64,000 bases of DNA from contig JAICLL010000002.1 of NCBI GenBank assembly GCA_025927475.1, positions 80,534 to 144,533 on the forward strand, written 5' to 3'. The position numbers and the translations under genes were made by a program. Origin of the DNA: Pirellulales bacterium (lineage in GTDB: Bacteria; Planctomycetota; Planctomycetia; Pirellulales; JAICIG01). The notes below the pieces were generated by a model. That model made no database searches. It had not been told where the DNA came from and was given only the letters and a program-made list of their open reading frames with translations. Position 1 is the first letter of the stretch, and every line of letters begins with the position of its first letter. Below, piece by piece: positions 1 to 9,886 of this stretch.

Positions 1-110
1 GCCAACGACGCCTTGGCCAGACGGCCGGAAATGCTGTTTGCCACATCGATGACCCGCACCGGTTCATCGAATTGACGCAGGCTGCCATCGGGCAACTTGA
101 CTTTCAGCAT
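1..110 (-). CDS. thrS: Threonyl-tRNA synthetase, N-terminal part (cut by window edge)
   Basis: The reverse strand encodes the first 36 residues of a protein that starts MLKVKLPDGSLRQF and continues through VIDVANSISGRLAKAS. This matches the TGS domain that opens bacterial threonyl-tRNA synthetase, which charges tRNA-Thr in the cytoplasm. The ATG lies at 108-110 with a purine-rich GGAAG a few bases upstream. The rest of the enzyme (editing, catalytic and anticodon-binding domains) lies beyond the left edge. TGS domains also occur in other proteins such as RelA/SpoT and Obg-like GTPases, but an N-terminal TGS directly after the start codon with this wording is typical of ThrS. Confidence 0.85.
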   Translation of the reverse strand, partial: MLKVKLPDGSLRQFDEPVRVIDVANSISGRLAKASL

Positions 111-228
111 AAGGCTTCCAGGGGTCTACGGAAACGAGCGGAACGAGGCCGTTCCGCAACCACGAAAGTATAACGGACCCGCCAATTTCGGCAAAGGGAG
201 GCCGCTTCATCGCCATACTGACGAAAAG

Positions 229-1008
229 TTAAGGGCGGTTCGCGCGGCGGGCGATCATGCCAGCCACATACGCCGCCTTAAAACCCGCATCGATGTTCAC
301 CACGGCCACATTCGCCGCGCAACTGTTCAGCATGCTCAACAAGGCCGCGATGCCGCCGAGATTCGCGCCATAGCCCACGCTCGTCGGCACCGCGATGACC
401 GGGCAATTGACATATCCGCCCACCACGCTGGGCAAGGCGCCTTCCATGCCGGCCACCACGATGATGGCATCGGCCCCGGCCAATTCGCCCAGCCGAGCCG
501 GCAAGCGATGCGGCCCCGCCACGCCCACATCTTGCACCAGCGTGACCTGGGCGCCCATCCAAAGCGCCGTTTCGCGGGCCTCTTCGGCCACCGGCAGGTC
601 ACTGGTGCCGGCGGTGACGATGGCCACGTGGCCTTGAGGGGCCGTGAGCTTGGCTGGGCCGCCCGCCAGCGGAATGCGGAACGTCCTGCCAACCGGATTG
701 TAAACGCCAGCGGGGAACGACACCGCCAATTGCGACGCTTGCTCCGTCGAGATGCGAGTGGCCAGCACATCGACGCCGGCGGCAATCAGGGCCTGAAAAA
801 TGCGCTGGAGCGCTTCGACCGATTTTCCTTGTCCGAAGACCACTTCCGGGTATCCACACCGCCGCGCGCGATCGAGATCGACCTGGGCCACGCCCACATC
901 GGCGATGGGACGATGCGCGAGCCGTTGGGTGAAATCATCGACAGACAAGTCGCCGCGCAGCAAGCGTTCGGCCAGGTTGCGAAGATCGTTGGGTTCCATG
1001 TCACCCAT
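229..1008 (-). CDS. larB: Nickel-pincer cofactor biosynthesis protein LarB (PurE-like carboxylase)
   Basis: A 259-residue protein with a short N-terminal helical part and a C-terminal PurE/AIR-carboxylase-like domain (about residues 120-255). It contains the run VAIVTAGTSDLPVAEEA, then DVGVAGPHRL and GGYVNCPVIAVPTSVGYG, a wording characteristic of LarB. LarB carboxylates and hydrolyses nicotinic acid adenine dinucleotide in the first step of nickel-pincer cofactor synthesis for lactate-racemase-type enzymes. Neither larC nor larE is next to it, so the pathway is not shown to be complete here. The start chosen (1008) has a GGGCGAG upstream; an in-frame ATG at 999 is an alternative, and a longer frame to 1113 has no support. 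It is divergent from the peptidase gene at 1151. Confidence 0.85.
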   Translation of the reverse strand: MGDMEPNDLRNLAERLLRGDLSVDDFTQRLAHRPIADVGVAQVDLDRARRCGYPEVVFGQGKSVEALQRIFQALIAAGVDVLATRISTEQASQLAVSFPAGVYNPVGRTFRIPLAGGPAKLTAPQGHVAIVTAGTSDLPVAEEARETALWMGAQVTLVQDVGVAGPHRLPARLGELAGADAIIVVAGMEGALPSVVGGYVNCPVIAVPTSVGYGANLGGIAALLSMLNSCAANVAVVNIDAGFKAAYVAGMIARRANRP

Positions 1009-1098
1009 GCTACTCGCCCAGCGAAGGTCTTTGAAGGACGAGAAAAGGCGGTCACGGTGTGATATGCTCAAAGCGGACATTAACGATTTCGCAATCAA

Positions 1099-1131
1099 CC
1101 GGGGCATCGCCAAGGCTCTGCCCCAGCCACC
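1099..1131 (-). repeat. Dispersed GGGGCAGAG/GATGCCCC hairpin repeat, family B
   Basis: Reads CCGGGGCATCGCC, then AAGGCTCTGCCCCAGCCACC. It is the inverted form of the motif GGTGGCTGGGGCAGAG..TTGCCGATGCCCCGG found again at 2277, 4306, 17085 and (as a full inverted pair) at 30098. It lies in the larB/peptidase divergent intergenic space. Confidence 0.7.
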
Positions 1132-1150
1132 ACGGCGGCTATTGATCCTT

Positions 1151-2245
1151 ATGTCACGCTACGAAGAACGACGCCAGCGGCTGGCGCGGCTGCTCAACGA
1201 TGCCGGCGCCGACGCCCTGCTGGTCACTAACTTTACGAATGTTACCTACCTGACCGGGTTCAGCGGCGACGACAGTTATCTGCTGGTCTCGGGCCGCGAA
1301 GCCGTCATCATCAGCGACTTTCGTTACGTTGAGCAATTGGCCAGCGAATGCCCCGGGCTGCGGACGCACATTCGCACCACTGCCATCAAGATGCCCGACG
1401 CGGTGGCCGAGGTGATCACTTCGGCCAAAATCGGCCCTCTGGCAGTCGAAGCCGATAACCTTTCACTGTCGCTTTATAACCACCTGGTCGGCAAGCTGCC
1501 CACGGTTGCCATGCGTCCCACGTCCGGCCTGGTCGAGCAACTGCGCGAAGTCAAAGATGCCGAAGAAATCGCGCAGTTGCGTCGGGCCATCGAGTGTGCG
1601 GAACGGGCGTTCGAGCTGTTGAAAACGAAGGTGCGGCGCGACCGCACCGAGAAGGAGTTGGCCGACGAGCTGGATTATCAGCAGCGACGGCTGGGCGCCG
1701 AGCGGAGCAGTTTTGCCACCATTGTGGCCGCGGGACCACGGGCCGCGTTGCCGCACGCCCGGCCCACCGATGCGCCCATCGGCGATGCGGAACTGCTGTT
1801 GGTCGATTGGGGCGCCGTCTGCGGTCACTACGGCAGCGACTTGACGAGGGTTTTGGTCACGGCTAGAATCTCGCCAAAACTTGAACAAATATATGGACTT
1901 GTGTTGAAAGCACAGCAGCGGGCCATCGAAGCGATTGCGCCGGGCAAAACCGGCCGCGAGATCGACGCGGTGGCACGCGAAGTGATCGCAAACGGAGGAC
2001 ACGGCGAACATTTTGGGCATGGCTTGGGGCACGGCATCGGCCTGAACGTCCACGAAGGTCCGCGGCTGGCGATTACCAACGACAAGCCGCTGGCCGCCGG
2101 AATGGTGGTCACCGTTGAGCCGGGCATTTATCTGCCCGGCTGGGGAGGCATCCGCATTGAAGACGATGTGCTGGTCACCGAGTCGGGCCACGAAATGCTC
2201 ACGCATTGTCCCAAGCAGTTGGCCGAAGTAGTGCTGGAGTTGTAG
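1151..2245 (+). CDS. Xaa-Pro aminopeptidase (M24 family metallopeptidase)
   Basis: A 364-residue cytoplasmic M24 peptidase that removes residues N-terminal to proline. A creatinase-type N-terminal domain (about 1-130, with YLTGFSGDDSYLLV) is followed by the pita-bread catalytic domain. The five metal ligands can be placed: Asp in LLVDWGAVCG, Asp in GSDLTR, His in GHGLGHGIGLNVHEGP, Glu in VEPGIYLPG and Glu in RIEDDVLV. I chose the ATG at 1151 because the protein opens MSRYEERRQRLARLL exactly as family members do; the same frame is open further upstream but would run antisense through larB. It precedes accB-accC, a common order in bacteria (often with efp between). Whether it belongs to the PepP or PepQ type was not resolved. 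Confidence 0.9.
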   Translation: MSRYEERRQRLARLLNDAGADALLVTNFTNVTYLTGFSGDDSYLLVSGREAVIISDFRYVEQLASECPGLRTHIRTTAIKMPDAVAEVITSAKIGPLAVEADNLSLSLYNHLVGKLPTVAMRPTSGLVEQLREVKDAEEIAQLRRAIECAERAFELLKTKVRRDRTEKELADELDYQQRRLGAERSSFATIVAAGPRAALPHARPTDAPIGDAELLLVDWGAVCGHYGSDLTRVLVTARISPKLEQIYGLVLKAQQRAIEAIAPGKTGREIDAVAREVIANGGHGEHFGHGLGHGIGLNVHEGPRLAITNDKPLAAGMVVTVEPGIYLPGWGGIRIEDDVLVTESGHEMLTHCPKQLAEVVLEL

Positions 2246-2276
2246 TTCCAGCCACGGGCTGACCAACCAAAAAACA

Positions 2277-2309
2277 GGTGGCTGGGGCAGAGGCTTGCCG
2301 AGGCCCCGG
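2277..2309 (+). repeat. Family B dispersed hairpin repeat
   Basis: GGTGGCTGGGGCAGAG followed by GCTTGCCGAGGCCCCGG between the M24 peptidase and accB. GGGGC...GCCCC can pair. Directly after it (2314-2336) comes GACGACCTAGGAAGGTCATC, a half copy of the family D palindrome seen complete at 58410. Confidence 0.7.
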
Positions 2310-2401
2310 TCTGGACGACCTAGGAAGGTCATCCTACGAATAAGCTCGCCGGAATTAGAACAATCGCCAAGCAACGCACCAACGTCCGTCGGAGATCTGG
2401 C

Positions 2402-2890
2402 ATGGCCAACCCGCCGCCCACCTCGGGCGACATTTTCGATGTTGGCAGAATTCGCCGTCTGGTCGAGCTGATGAACGAGCACGACCTGACGGAAATCGAC
2501 TTGCGCGATTCGGCGGTGCGCATCCGCCTGCGTAAGGGGCACGAGCCGCTCTTGGCGCCGATGACGCCTGCCGTGCAGCATGCCGCGCCGGCTTCCGCCG
2601 CGCCGCCCGCTGCCGGCCAGCCCAGCGCCGCTAGCGAGGGCGAGCATATTGTGGCGATCAAGAGCATCATGGTCGGCACGTTCTTCGCCGCGCCCAGCCC
2701 CGAGGCGGCGCCGTTCGTCAAAGTGGGCGATCGCGTTGGACCCGACACCACCGTCTGCATCATTGAGGCCATGAAAGTCTTTAACGAGATTCCCGCGGGC
2801 GTCTCCGGAAGGGTCGTGGCCGTGCTGGTCGAAAGCGGCGAACCGGTCGAGTACGGCCAGCCGCTGTTCAAGGTGGACACGAGCCATTAA
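2402..2890 (+). CDS. accB: Biotin carboxyl carrier protein of acetyl-CoA carboxylase
   Basis: A 162-residue AccB: an N-terminal segment (DVGRIRRLVELMNEHDLTEIDL), an Ala/Pro-rich linker (about residues 58-80) and a C-terminal biotinyl domain whose EAMKVFNEI motif carries the lysine that is biotinylated. The swinging biotin is carboxylated by AccC and passed to the carboxyltransferase, giving malonyl-CoA for fatty-acid synthesis. accC follows after 18 bp, so the two are almost certainly one transcript. Length and domain order are normal for the family. The two carboxyltransferase subunits (accA, accD) are not in the window. Confidence 0.95.
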   Translation: MANPPPTSGDIFDVGRIRRLVELMNEHDLTEIDLRDSAVRIRLRKGHEPLLAPMTPAVQHAAPASAAPPAAGQPSAASEGEHIVAIKSIMVGTFFAAPSPEAAPFVKVGDRVGPDTTVCIIEAMKVFNEIPAGVSGRVVAVLVESGEPVEYGQPLFKVDTSH

Positions 2891-2908
2891 CACACTCGGG
2901 TCCCGACG

Positions 2909-4258
2909 ATGTTCAAGCGAATCCTGGTTGCCAATCGCGGTGAAATTGCGCTGCGCGTGATCCGCGCTTGCCGCGAAATGGGCATTGAAACCGTGGCCAT
3001 CTTCAGTGAGGCCGACCGCGGCGCGCAATATCTCGAACTGGCCGATGAAGCTTATTGCGTCGGCCCCGCCCGCAGCGCCGACAGCTATCTGAAAATCGAC
3101 CGCGTGATCAGCGCCGCCGAAATCGGCAATGTGCAAGCAATTCATCCGGGCTACGGCTTCCTCTCGGAAAATGCCCATTTCAACGAAGTCTGCCGAAGCT
3201 GCAACATCGACTTCATCGGCCCCTCGCCCGAAGCCATGCGGCGGTTGGGCGACAAAAACGAGGCACGGGGGCTGGCCCGCGAGGCCCAGGTGCCCACCGT
3301 GCCCGGCAGCGAAGGACTGATTGCCGACGAGCGGCAGGCGGTCTCGGTGGCCCACGAAATCGGCTTTCCGGTGCTCATCAAGGCGTCGGCGGGCGGCGGT
3401 GGCCGCGGCATGCGCGTGGCCCTGAATGATCTGGCCCTGAAAAGCGCCGTGCAGCAGGCCCAGGCCGAGGCCGAGGCCGCCTTTGGCGACGCCAGCATCT
3501 ATCTGGAAAAATATATCGAGCACCCGCGGCATATCGAGGTGCAGATCATTGCCGACCACCACGGCAACGCCGTACACCTCTGGGAACGCGATTGCACCAT
3601 GCAGCGGCGGCACCAAAAGGTGATTGAAGAAAGTCCCGGCGCTCATCTCGACGCCCAGGTGCGTAAGAACATTTGCGAGTCGGCGGTGCGGCTGATTAAG
3701 ACCGCCGGCTACACCAATGCCGGCACGGTCGAATTTATCGTCGATCGCCGCGGCAATTTTTACTTCATCGAGGTGAACGCCCGAATTCAGGTCGAGCATC
3801 CGGTGACCGAAATGGTCACCGGCATCGATCTGATCAAGGCCCAACTGCGAGTGGCGGCGGGCGAACCGCTGCCCTGGCGGCAGGACGAAATCGCGGTCTC
3901 GGGCGTAGCGCTGGAGTGCCGCATCAACGCCGAAGACCCCGCCAGGAATTTTCAGCCCTCGCCGGGTAAGATCGAACGTCTGATTGTGCCGGGCGGTTTT
4001 GGCGTCCGCTTCGACTCGCACGCGCATATGGGCTACACCGTATCGCCCAATTACGATTCGATGATCGGTAAACTGATCGTACACCAGCCGACGCGGGCCG
4101 ACGCCATCCGCTCGATGCAGCGGGCGTTGAGCGAGCTGCGGATTGAGGGAATCAAAACCACGGTCCCCCGTTTGCTCGACATCTTGAGCCATTCGGCGTT
4201 TGTCGATGGCCAGGTCGATACGACGTTTATTGAGCGCACCTGGCCGGTCGGTGGTTAG
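2909..4258 (+). CDS. accC: Biotin carboxylase subunit of acetyl-CoA carboxylase
   Basis: A 449-residue biotin carboxylase, the usual length. It opens [20 protein letters not shown] (biotin carboxylase N-domain), then has the ATP-grasp glycine loop [12 protein letters not shown] and the catalytic stretch [17 protein letters not shown] with the conserved Glu, Asn, Arg and Glu residues, and a C-terminal barrel-sandwich domain. It uses ATP and bicarbonate to carboxylate the biotin on AccB. The stop codon TAG at 4256-4258 lies inside the first unit of a 14-bp tandem repeat, so the last two codons come from repeat sequence. Confidence 0.96.
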   Translation: MFKRILVANRGEIALRVIRACREMGIETVAIFSEADRGAQYLELADEAYCVGPARSADSYLKIDRVISAAEIGNVQAIHPGYGFLSENAHFNEVCRSCNIDFIGPSPEAMRRLGDKNEARGLAREAQVPTVPGSEGLIADERQAVSVAHEIGFPVLIKASAGGGGRGMRVALNDLALKSAVQQAQAEAEAAFGDASIYLEKYIEHPRHIEVQIIADHHGNAVHLWERDCTMQRRHQKVIEESPGAHLDAQVRKNICESAVRLIKTAGYTNAGTVEFIVDRRGNFYFIEVNARIQVEHPVTEMVTGIDLIKAQLRVAAGEPLPWRQDEIAVSGVALECRINAEDPARNFQPSPGKIERLIVPGGFGVRFDSHAHMGYTVSPNYDSMIGKLIVHQPTRADAIRSMQRALSELRIEGIKTTVPRLLDILSHSAFVDGQVDTTFIERTWPVGG

Positions 4259-4306
4259 TGGGTGGTGGTTAGTGGGTGGTGGTTAGTGGGTGGTGGTTAG
4301 TGGCTG
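4251..4306 (+). repeat. 14-bp tandem repeat, four units, overlapping the accC stop codon
   Basis: Four consecutive units of GTGGTTAGTGGGTG (the last with CTG at its end), directly followed by a family B hairpin at 4306-4338. The complementary-looking CCACCAACCACCAACCACT occurs just before the next gene at about 4568-4592, so the spacer is bounded by inverted low-complexity blocks. Confidence 0.8.
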
Positions 4307-4338
4307 GTGGCTGGGGCAGAGGCGTGCCGATGCCCCGG
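4306..4338 (+). repeat. Family B dispersed hairpin repeat
   Basis: GGTGGCTGGGGCAGAG then GCGTGCCGATGCCCCGG, in the spacer between accC and the phosphofructokinase gene. Position just after a gene end would allow a role in transcript ends, but no U-tract follows. The rest of the 4259-4593 spacer shows no coding sequence; a weak TAAAAT at about 4543 could be a -10 element. Confidence 0.65.
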
Positions 4339-4593
4339 AAGCGAATCAGCCGGGGCGTTTGCCGATCATGCTCGTCAAAACCGATTAGGGCGGGCGCCGC
4401 GGCCCCGAGCTGGTCCCGCGGGCAAAACGCCGTATTGAGTTGCGCGTTGGAGATCGGCTATATCGCCGCGAAAGCGCGAGACCCTATTTCGCCCTGTGCG
4501 CCTCAAAGAATTCCTGGGACTCTTTTTCGTCCTTCGTCTTACGCTAAAATCTAGCTATCGCGCATCACCAACCACCAACCACCAACCACTCCC

Positions 4594-5919
<1,326 letters not shown>

Positions 5920-5920
5920 C

Positions 5921-6469
5921 ATGGCAGCCCGACCTTCCCCGACGCCTGCGCGAGTGCTCGGCATCGATCCGGGCTTGAACACCACGGGCTATGGCGTGCT
6001 CGAAGTCGCGCAGGGCGGGCCTCGGCTTTGTGAGGCGGGCATCGTGCGCGGTCGCGATCGCAAATCTCTGACGGCCCGCCTCGCTGAAATTTTTGCCGGG
6101 GTGCGGGATGTGATCGCCCAGTACAAGCCCTGCGCCGTGGCGCTGGAGCAGCTTTATAGCCATTACGCGCGCCCACGGACGGCGATTCTCATGGGCCATG
6201 CGCGTGGAGTCATTTGCCTGGCTGCGGCCCAAGCCGAAGTGCCGGTAATCAGTTATAGCGCCACGCAAGTCAAGAAGGTGCTAACGGGCAACGGCCGGGC
6301 GAAAAAAGATCAGGTGCAACGAGCGGTACAACAGGAGTTGCGGCTGGGTCGGCTGCCCGAACCCGCCGACGTGGCCGACGCCCTGGCGATCGCCTTATGC
6401 CACTACTACCGCCAGCCCGAATGGGCGGCCCTCGCCCGCCGCAAGACGATCGTAGCGCGACCCGACTAA
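5921..6469 (+). CDS. ruvC: Holliday junction resolvase RuvC
   Basis: A 182-residue RuvC nuclease, which cuts Holliday junctions symmetrically with RuvAB. The fold opens VLGIDPGLNTTGYGVLE with the first catalytic Asp, then VALEQLYSHYARPRTAI with the Glu, VKKVLTGNGRAKKDQVQ, and DVADALAIALCH with the final acidic residues. I chose the ATG at 5921 because the frame upstream is out of phase with the preceding gene's reading and the family starts just before the DPG motif. ruvA is 4.6 kb away at 11106, with accessory genes between. ruvB is not in the window. Confidence 0.95.
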   Translation: MAARPSPTPARVLGIDPGLNTTGYGVLEVAQGGPRLCEAGIVRGRDRKSLTARLAEIFAGVRDVIAQYKPCAVALEQLYSHYARPRTAILMGHARGVICLAAAQAEVPVISYSATQVKKVLTGNGRAKKDQVQRAVQQELRLGRLPEPADVADALAIALCHYYRQPEWAALARRKTIVARPD

Positions 6470-6606
6470 GCGATGCGCCGCCTGTGCGGTAGCTCGTGGC
6501 CCTGTGCCGCGCGGCTGTCACCCATCGTCCGCCGCCTCTTTCGATGAAGGCCAACTGACGCCTCGGTCGATCACCGATGGCCGCTACGGCAATTGCAGTG
6601 AGAGTT

Positions 6607-6687
6607 TCAAGGCGTCGTCCACTTCCCGCATCCTTCCGGGCGAAGCGAAAGGATCTCCTTCAGCGTGGCATCAAACGGATAAGGCAT
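6607..6687 (-). pseudogene. N-terminal remnant of a DATLKE-type hypothetical protein
   Basis: The reverse strand from the ATG at 6685-6687 reads MPYPFDATLKEILSLRPEG and stops after 26 codons. The opening PFDATLKE followed by a short helix is a wording I associate with a large family of planctomycete and cyanobacterial hypothetical proteins related to Rpn/PD-(D/E)XK transposase-like nucleases. Only the N-terminus remains. The match is short, so this is a tentative call; it gains weight from the VapC-like fragment 130 bp away. Confidence 0.35.
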
Positions 6688-6819
6688 GCCGGCACCAGGG
6701 GATGAGGTTGGCTATCAGTATCCGGGGTCGGCCGCCCGCCAGCAAGAACCGCAATCGGATGTCTGGAGGCTGAGCGGTCCCAAGGTCGCGGCAACTGCCG
6801 GGGCGGCCATCCGCGCGGT

Positions 6820-6939
6820 GATGCCGATCTTCTCATCGGGGCCACGGCGCTGGTGCAGAACTTGGTGCTCGTCACCGGCAACCGCCGCCACTTCGCCTGG
6901 ATGCCCGGACTCCGAATCGACGATTGGCGGACCCCATAG
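6820..6939 (+). pseudogene. C-terminal remnant of a VapC-like PIN-domain toxin
   Basis: In one forward frame the sequence reads GDADLLIGATALVQNLVLVT, then GNRRHFAWMPGLRIDDW and a stop at 6937-6939. This is the typical end of a VapC PIN nuclease: the third and fourth acidic residues in GDADLLIGATA, then VTGNRRHF and PGLRIDDW. The N-terminal half with the first catalytic Asp is not found in any upstream frame, so the gene is truncated. Apart from this and the fragment at 6607 I see nothing coding in 6470-6997. Confidence 0.65.
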
Positions 6940-6997
6940 CTTCACGGCGCGAAAAAACCAGAATGTTCCGTTGTCGCCTGCTCATCCTTGGGGCTCC

Positions 6998-9340
6998 TTA
7001 TTCGGTTTGCTCGTACTCGAGCAATGATTCGATAAAGCTCGGCCGGATCGCCGGCACGGGAATGTATTGGTGGTCGCCCTGCCTTTCGACGCCCGCGAGT
7101 GTTCTATCGGCACGGCCGAAGATCCGCGCATATGGCTCGTGGTAAACGACGATTCCGTCGGCGTCCATCGCATAGTTCAGCGAACCGTCTTTGAGGAATA
7201 AGACCACGTCGCCGCGGCTGTGACTGGTCGACGCTTCTGCTCCGGCGGGCACGTAGACCAATGAATGCTCGGTCGAAACAAAACGTGCGTCCTGGCTGAC
7301 TGCGAAGCAAAACTTGCCCGTGTCCCGGGTGCGGTCGAACTTGACAAACGGACCGCCGCCGCGTTTGACGGCGTGCGTGTCTCGCGGGAGCGTGACTGTC
7401 ACCCCGCCGGGCCCTTGCACGACGATCGCCAGCCGCTTCACTCCCTCGCGCCGCGGAGGAAGCTCGATCGCTAATTTCGCGTCGTCAAGCACCTTGAATT
7501 CCGCATCCGACTGCCGCCCGTCGTCGCCGACGAGGCGGACGTCCGTAACGCCCGAGAAGTGTCTGCCGCACACCTCAATTTTAGCGCCGGCGCGTTGCCG
7601 CGATGGATCGATAGATGTTATCATCGGCGGAGCCGGAACCTTTTCCCTGACGGCGAGCGCCGGCAATGTCAATCGTCGGATTAGAGAATACCACTCGATA
7701 CGCCCGGACGGATTCACGTTCTTCGTGTCCCCGAAGTAGACGTAGCCGCGTTGCGAGTCGACATCGATCGTGCTCCCGCCCATGTGGAGCACGACTAATT
7801 CAGGATGCGAACCATTGCCGTTCGCCCTCCAAACCTCCTTAAGGGTCGTCCAGTACATCTTCTCGTTCTGAGTATCGATGCCGATGGCGTAGGCTTGACA
7901 GCCCTCGAACACAGTCTCGAAGTCGGTTCCATCCAGGTTGGCGCGCGCAATCCCCCAACGGCCGCACCAATAGATCTTGCCGTGTATCGGATCAATCGCG
8001 GCGCAGAACGCCTTGCGCCCTTGGTGGTTGCCAACGACGAGCCGCTCGATTACCGCGGCCTCGCCCGCTCCGTCGGCGCCGCCGCGCATCAGACGCAGAT
8101 CGTCAAAAAAGTAGACGGTCCCGCTGCGCGGCTCGGTGGCGATCGCGGTGGGACGCGTCAGCGCTCCGAACAGCGGCTCGGGCTCTGAGCCATCTAGCCC
8201 TGCTCGCCAAACTGCGCTCTTCGACGTGGGGCCCTTTCCGAAGTTTCCCGTCCCGTGCGTCGCCCAATACATTTTGCCGCGATCGTGGTCGATTGCCACT
8301 CCACTCGCCTGCTGGGGGCCTTGCTTGACCGGCAGCTCTTGAGAAGCTAACGTGAGCAAGATGGTGGGTTCCGTCCCGTCCATGGCGGCGCTGCTAATCC
8401 TCTCGTTGTGCCCCGCGGCCTTTTCGATCCAGTATATTTTCTGCGCGGCCACGTCGAGCCGGAGGCCGGTAATGGCCCAGCCGCCGCCCAGACCGTCGCG
8501 CTGGTAGTCGACCACCGCCTCGACCTCGTGCCCGTCGACGGGCGGAGCGACACGCCACGCTTCATACATATCGCCGTAGGTGTCGAGCTTGAGCACAGTT
8601 CCATCGGCCAGCGTCGCCTGACACGGCTCGCCGCGCTCGTCCAACCGCAGCCAAGCCGGCGGCCAACCGTCGATGCCGGCGGCTTGCTGGCCGGGCGATT
8701 GTCCGCTGGGAGGACTGGGTGCGCTGCTACTGGACGACCGGGCGCCCTCGCCCGGCTGATCGGAAGCTCGCGGCGCCTCTGCGAGCGACTGCTGGCCGCT
8801 GGCGGAGTTGCTGGCAATGACGCCGATCGCTTGCTTCTCGGGCGCCAGCGCACGCGGCTGCTTCGAGACGTCGCGCGTCGCAGCGCCGGCCTGTTGCGCC
8901 AGCGCGGCTTCGCCCGGCTTCGGGCGGCCGCGCGAGGTCAATACGCCGACCACGATCGCCACGGCCGCACCGCAACCCAGCCCCAGCAGCCACCGCCGCC
9001 ATTGAACGGCAGGCGCTGTCGGGATGGGGGCGGGCACCGCCGTCGCCGCGCCGGCGCCGGCCTGGCGCTGCCGAAGCGAGCGGTCGTAGGCGGCCTTGGT
9101 TTCGGGCGTTCTCAGACACCGCTCGGCCGCGCGCAGTTGTTCGATCACCGCCCGCGCGTGCGCGGCCCGTTGGCCAACGCACTGCTTCTCGACCTGCGCG
9201 ATTTGCCTTCGCGCCGCCGCCGAGATCGCCGCCGGGTCCGGTTCGAACGCCGGCAAGCCCAGCAGCCGGTAATAGTCGGCCGGTTGTTCCGCGACGGAAA
9301 TGCCCAGCCACTCGTCCAACGCGTTGAAGTCGCGCGACAT
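6998..9340 (-). CDS. DnaJ-like / YWTD beta-propeller / IPT-domain membrane protein, function unknown
   Basis: A 780-residue protein. Residues about 1-85 (DYYRLLGLPAFEPDPAAISAA to TKAAYDRSLRQ) look like a J-domain-like module common at the N-terminus of planctomycete regulators, without a clear HPD. One transmembrane helix follows (WRRWLLGLGCGAAVAIVVGV). The extracytoplasmic part has LDL-receptor YWTD-type propeller repeats (KIYWIEKAAG, KMYWATHG, KIYWCGRWG, KMYWTTL), then an IPT/TIG domain beginning ITSIDPSRQRAGAKIEV and a C-terminal part with no match I recognise. I chose the ATG at 9338-9340 (GGGGAG upstream) because the longer frame adds sequence unlike protein. A cytoplasmic sensor with an outer ligand-binding propeller is a reasonable guess, not shown. 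Confidence 0.7.
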   Translation of the reverse strand: MSRDFNALDEWLGISVAEQPADYYRLLGLPAFEPDPAAISAAARRQIAQVEKQCVGQRAAHARAVIEQLRAAERCLRTPETKAAYDRSLRQRQAGAGAATAVPAPIPTAPAVQWRRWLLGLGCGAAVAIVVGVLTSRGRPKPGEAALAQQAGAATRDVSKQPRALAPEKQAIGVIASNSASGQQSLAEAPRASDQPGEGARSSSSSAPSPPSGQSPGQQAAGIDGWPPAWLRLDERGEPCQATLADGTVLKLDTYGDMYEAWRVAPPVDGHEVEAVVDYQRDGLGGGWAITGLRLDVAAQKIYWIEKAAGHNERISSAAMDGTEPTILLTLASQELPVKQGPQQASGVAIDHDRGKMYWATHGTGNFGKGPTSKSAVWRAGLDGSEPEPLFGALTRPTAIATEPRSGTVYFFDDLRLMRGGADGAGEAAVIERLVVGNHQGRKAFCAAIDPIHGKIYWCGRWGIARANLDGTDFETVFEGCQAYAIGIDTQNEKMYWTTLKEVWRANGNGSHPELVVLHMGGSTIDVDSQRGYVYFGDTKNVNPSGRIEWYSLIRRLTLPALAVREKVPAPPMITSIDPSRQRAGAKIEVCGRHFSGVTDVRLVGDDGRQSDAEFKVLDDAKLAIELPPRREGVKRLAIVVQGPGGVTVTLPRDTHAVKRGGGPFVKFDRTRDTGKFCFAVSQDARFVSTEHSLVYVPAGAEASTSHSRGDVVLFLKDGSLNYAMDADGIVVYHEPYARIFGRADRTLAGVERQGDHQYIPVPAIRPSFIESLLEYEQTE

Positions 9341-9421
9341 GTGCCATGCTCCCCGTAAGAGCCCCTCTGGCCTTTTGACAGGGGGCATTATAACGAGGGC
9401 GCGCTCCATGAGGAAAGGAGG

Positions 9422-9610
9422 TGGACGCTCGACCTGTTGGCGGCACTCGACAGCGGCCTGCTGACCCGCACTCAGGTGGTCGGTTACGCGGCGGGTTCCG
9501 ATCAGGCGCTGCTGGCTACCGTGGGAGCGACGTATCAGGGCTACCTGCAGCGCCTGGCCGGGGCGGACGCCGGCGTGGCGTATAGGGCCGTGGGGCATAG
9601 TCCCTCCTAG
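9422..9610 (+). pseudogene. Remnant resembling a DUF4214-type C-terminal domain
   Basis: A forward frame without start codon reads WTLDLLAALDSGLLTRTQVV, then GYAAGSDQALLATVGATYQG, YLQRLAGADAGVAYRAVG and a stop at 9608-9610. The pattern of a helix, L(D)SGxLTRxQV, then YLxRLAGADAG is like DUF4214 repeats seen in large secreted proteins. No start codon or upstream domain is present, so it is a leftover fragment. The remainder of 9341-9706 shows no other coding sequence. Confidence 0.4.
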
Positions 9611-9706
9611 CTCGGGATTATTCCCTTCCGCGCGACGCCGTGGGATATGGAAGCCCCGAACCGCCGAGGGATTGACCCGTTCCGCACCGGAGTCGACAAT
9701 TCACTT

Positions 9707-9886
9707 ATGAGCACGACCAGCCCCCCGACGACGAAAGATTTGGAAGAAGCGATATCTCAAGAGCCTGATCGCGAAACGATGCGGAAAGCTTGCGAAGAAA
9801 TGGACCGATTGCGGGAAGAGACACGGCGAAGAATCGGGATTGTCGACGTCGCGGTTGAGTTTGTGCGTGATGCGCGCGATCCATGA
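9707..9886 (+). CDS. Small VapB-like antitoxin candidate
   Basis: A 59-residue, highly charged protein (LEEAISQEPDRETMRKACEE, MDRLREETRRRIG) whose end overlaps the start of the PIN-domain gene by the four bases ATGA. That translational coupling and the size are typical of antitoxin genes. No DNA-binding motif is obvious at its N-terminus, so the call rests mainly on the partner gene. A longer in-frame reading from 9647 exists but begins in sequence unlike protein. Confidence 0.6.
   Translation: MSTTSPPTTKDLEEAISQEPDRETMRKACEEMDRLREETRRRIGIVDVAVEFVRDARDP

Noticed and set aside
1463..4192. 909-codon open frame antisense to the peptidase and accBC genes
   Set aside because: Shadow frame of high-GC coding DNA; His/Gly/Arg-rich composition and no domain, while the forward frames encode clear families.
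6504..6773. 89-codon frame after ruvC
   Set aside because: No ribosome site or family-like wording; overlaps better-supported gene fragments on both strands.
9341..9598. N-terminal extension of the DnaJ/propeller protein
   Set aside because: Sequence before the ATG at 9340 is unlike protein and overlaps the DUF4214-like remnant; GGGGAG supports the shorter start.
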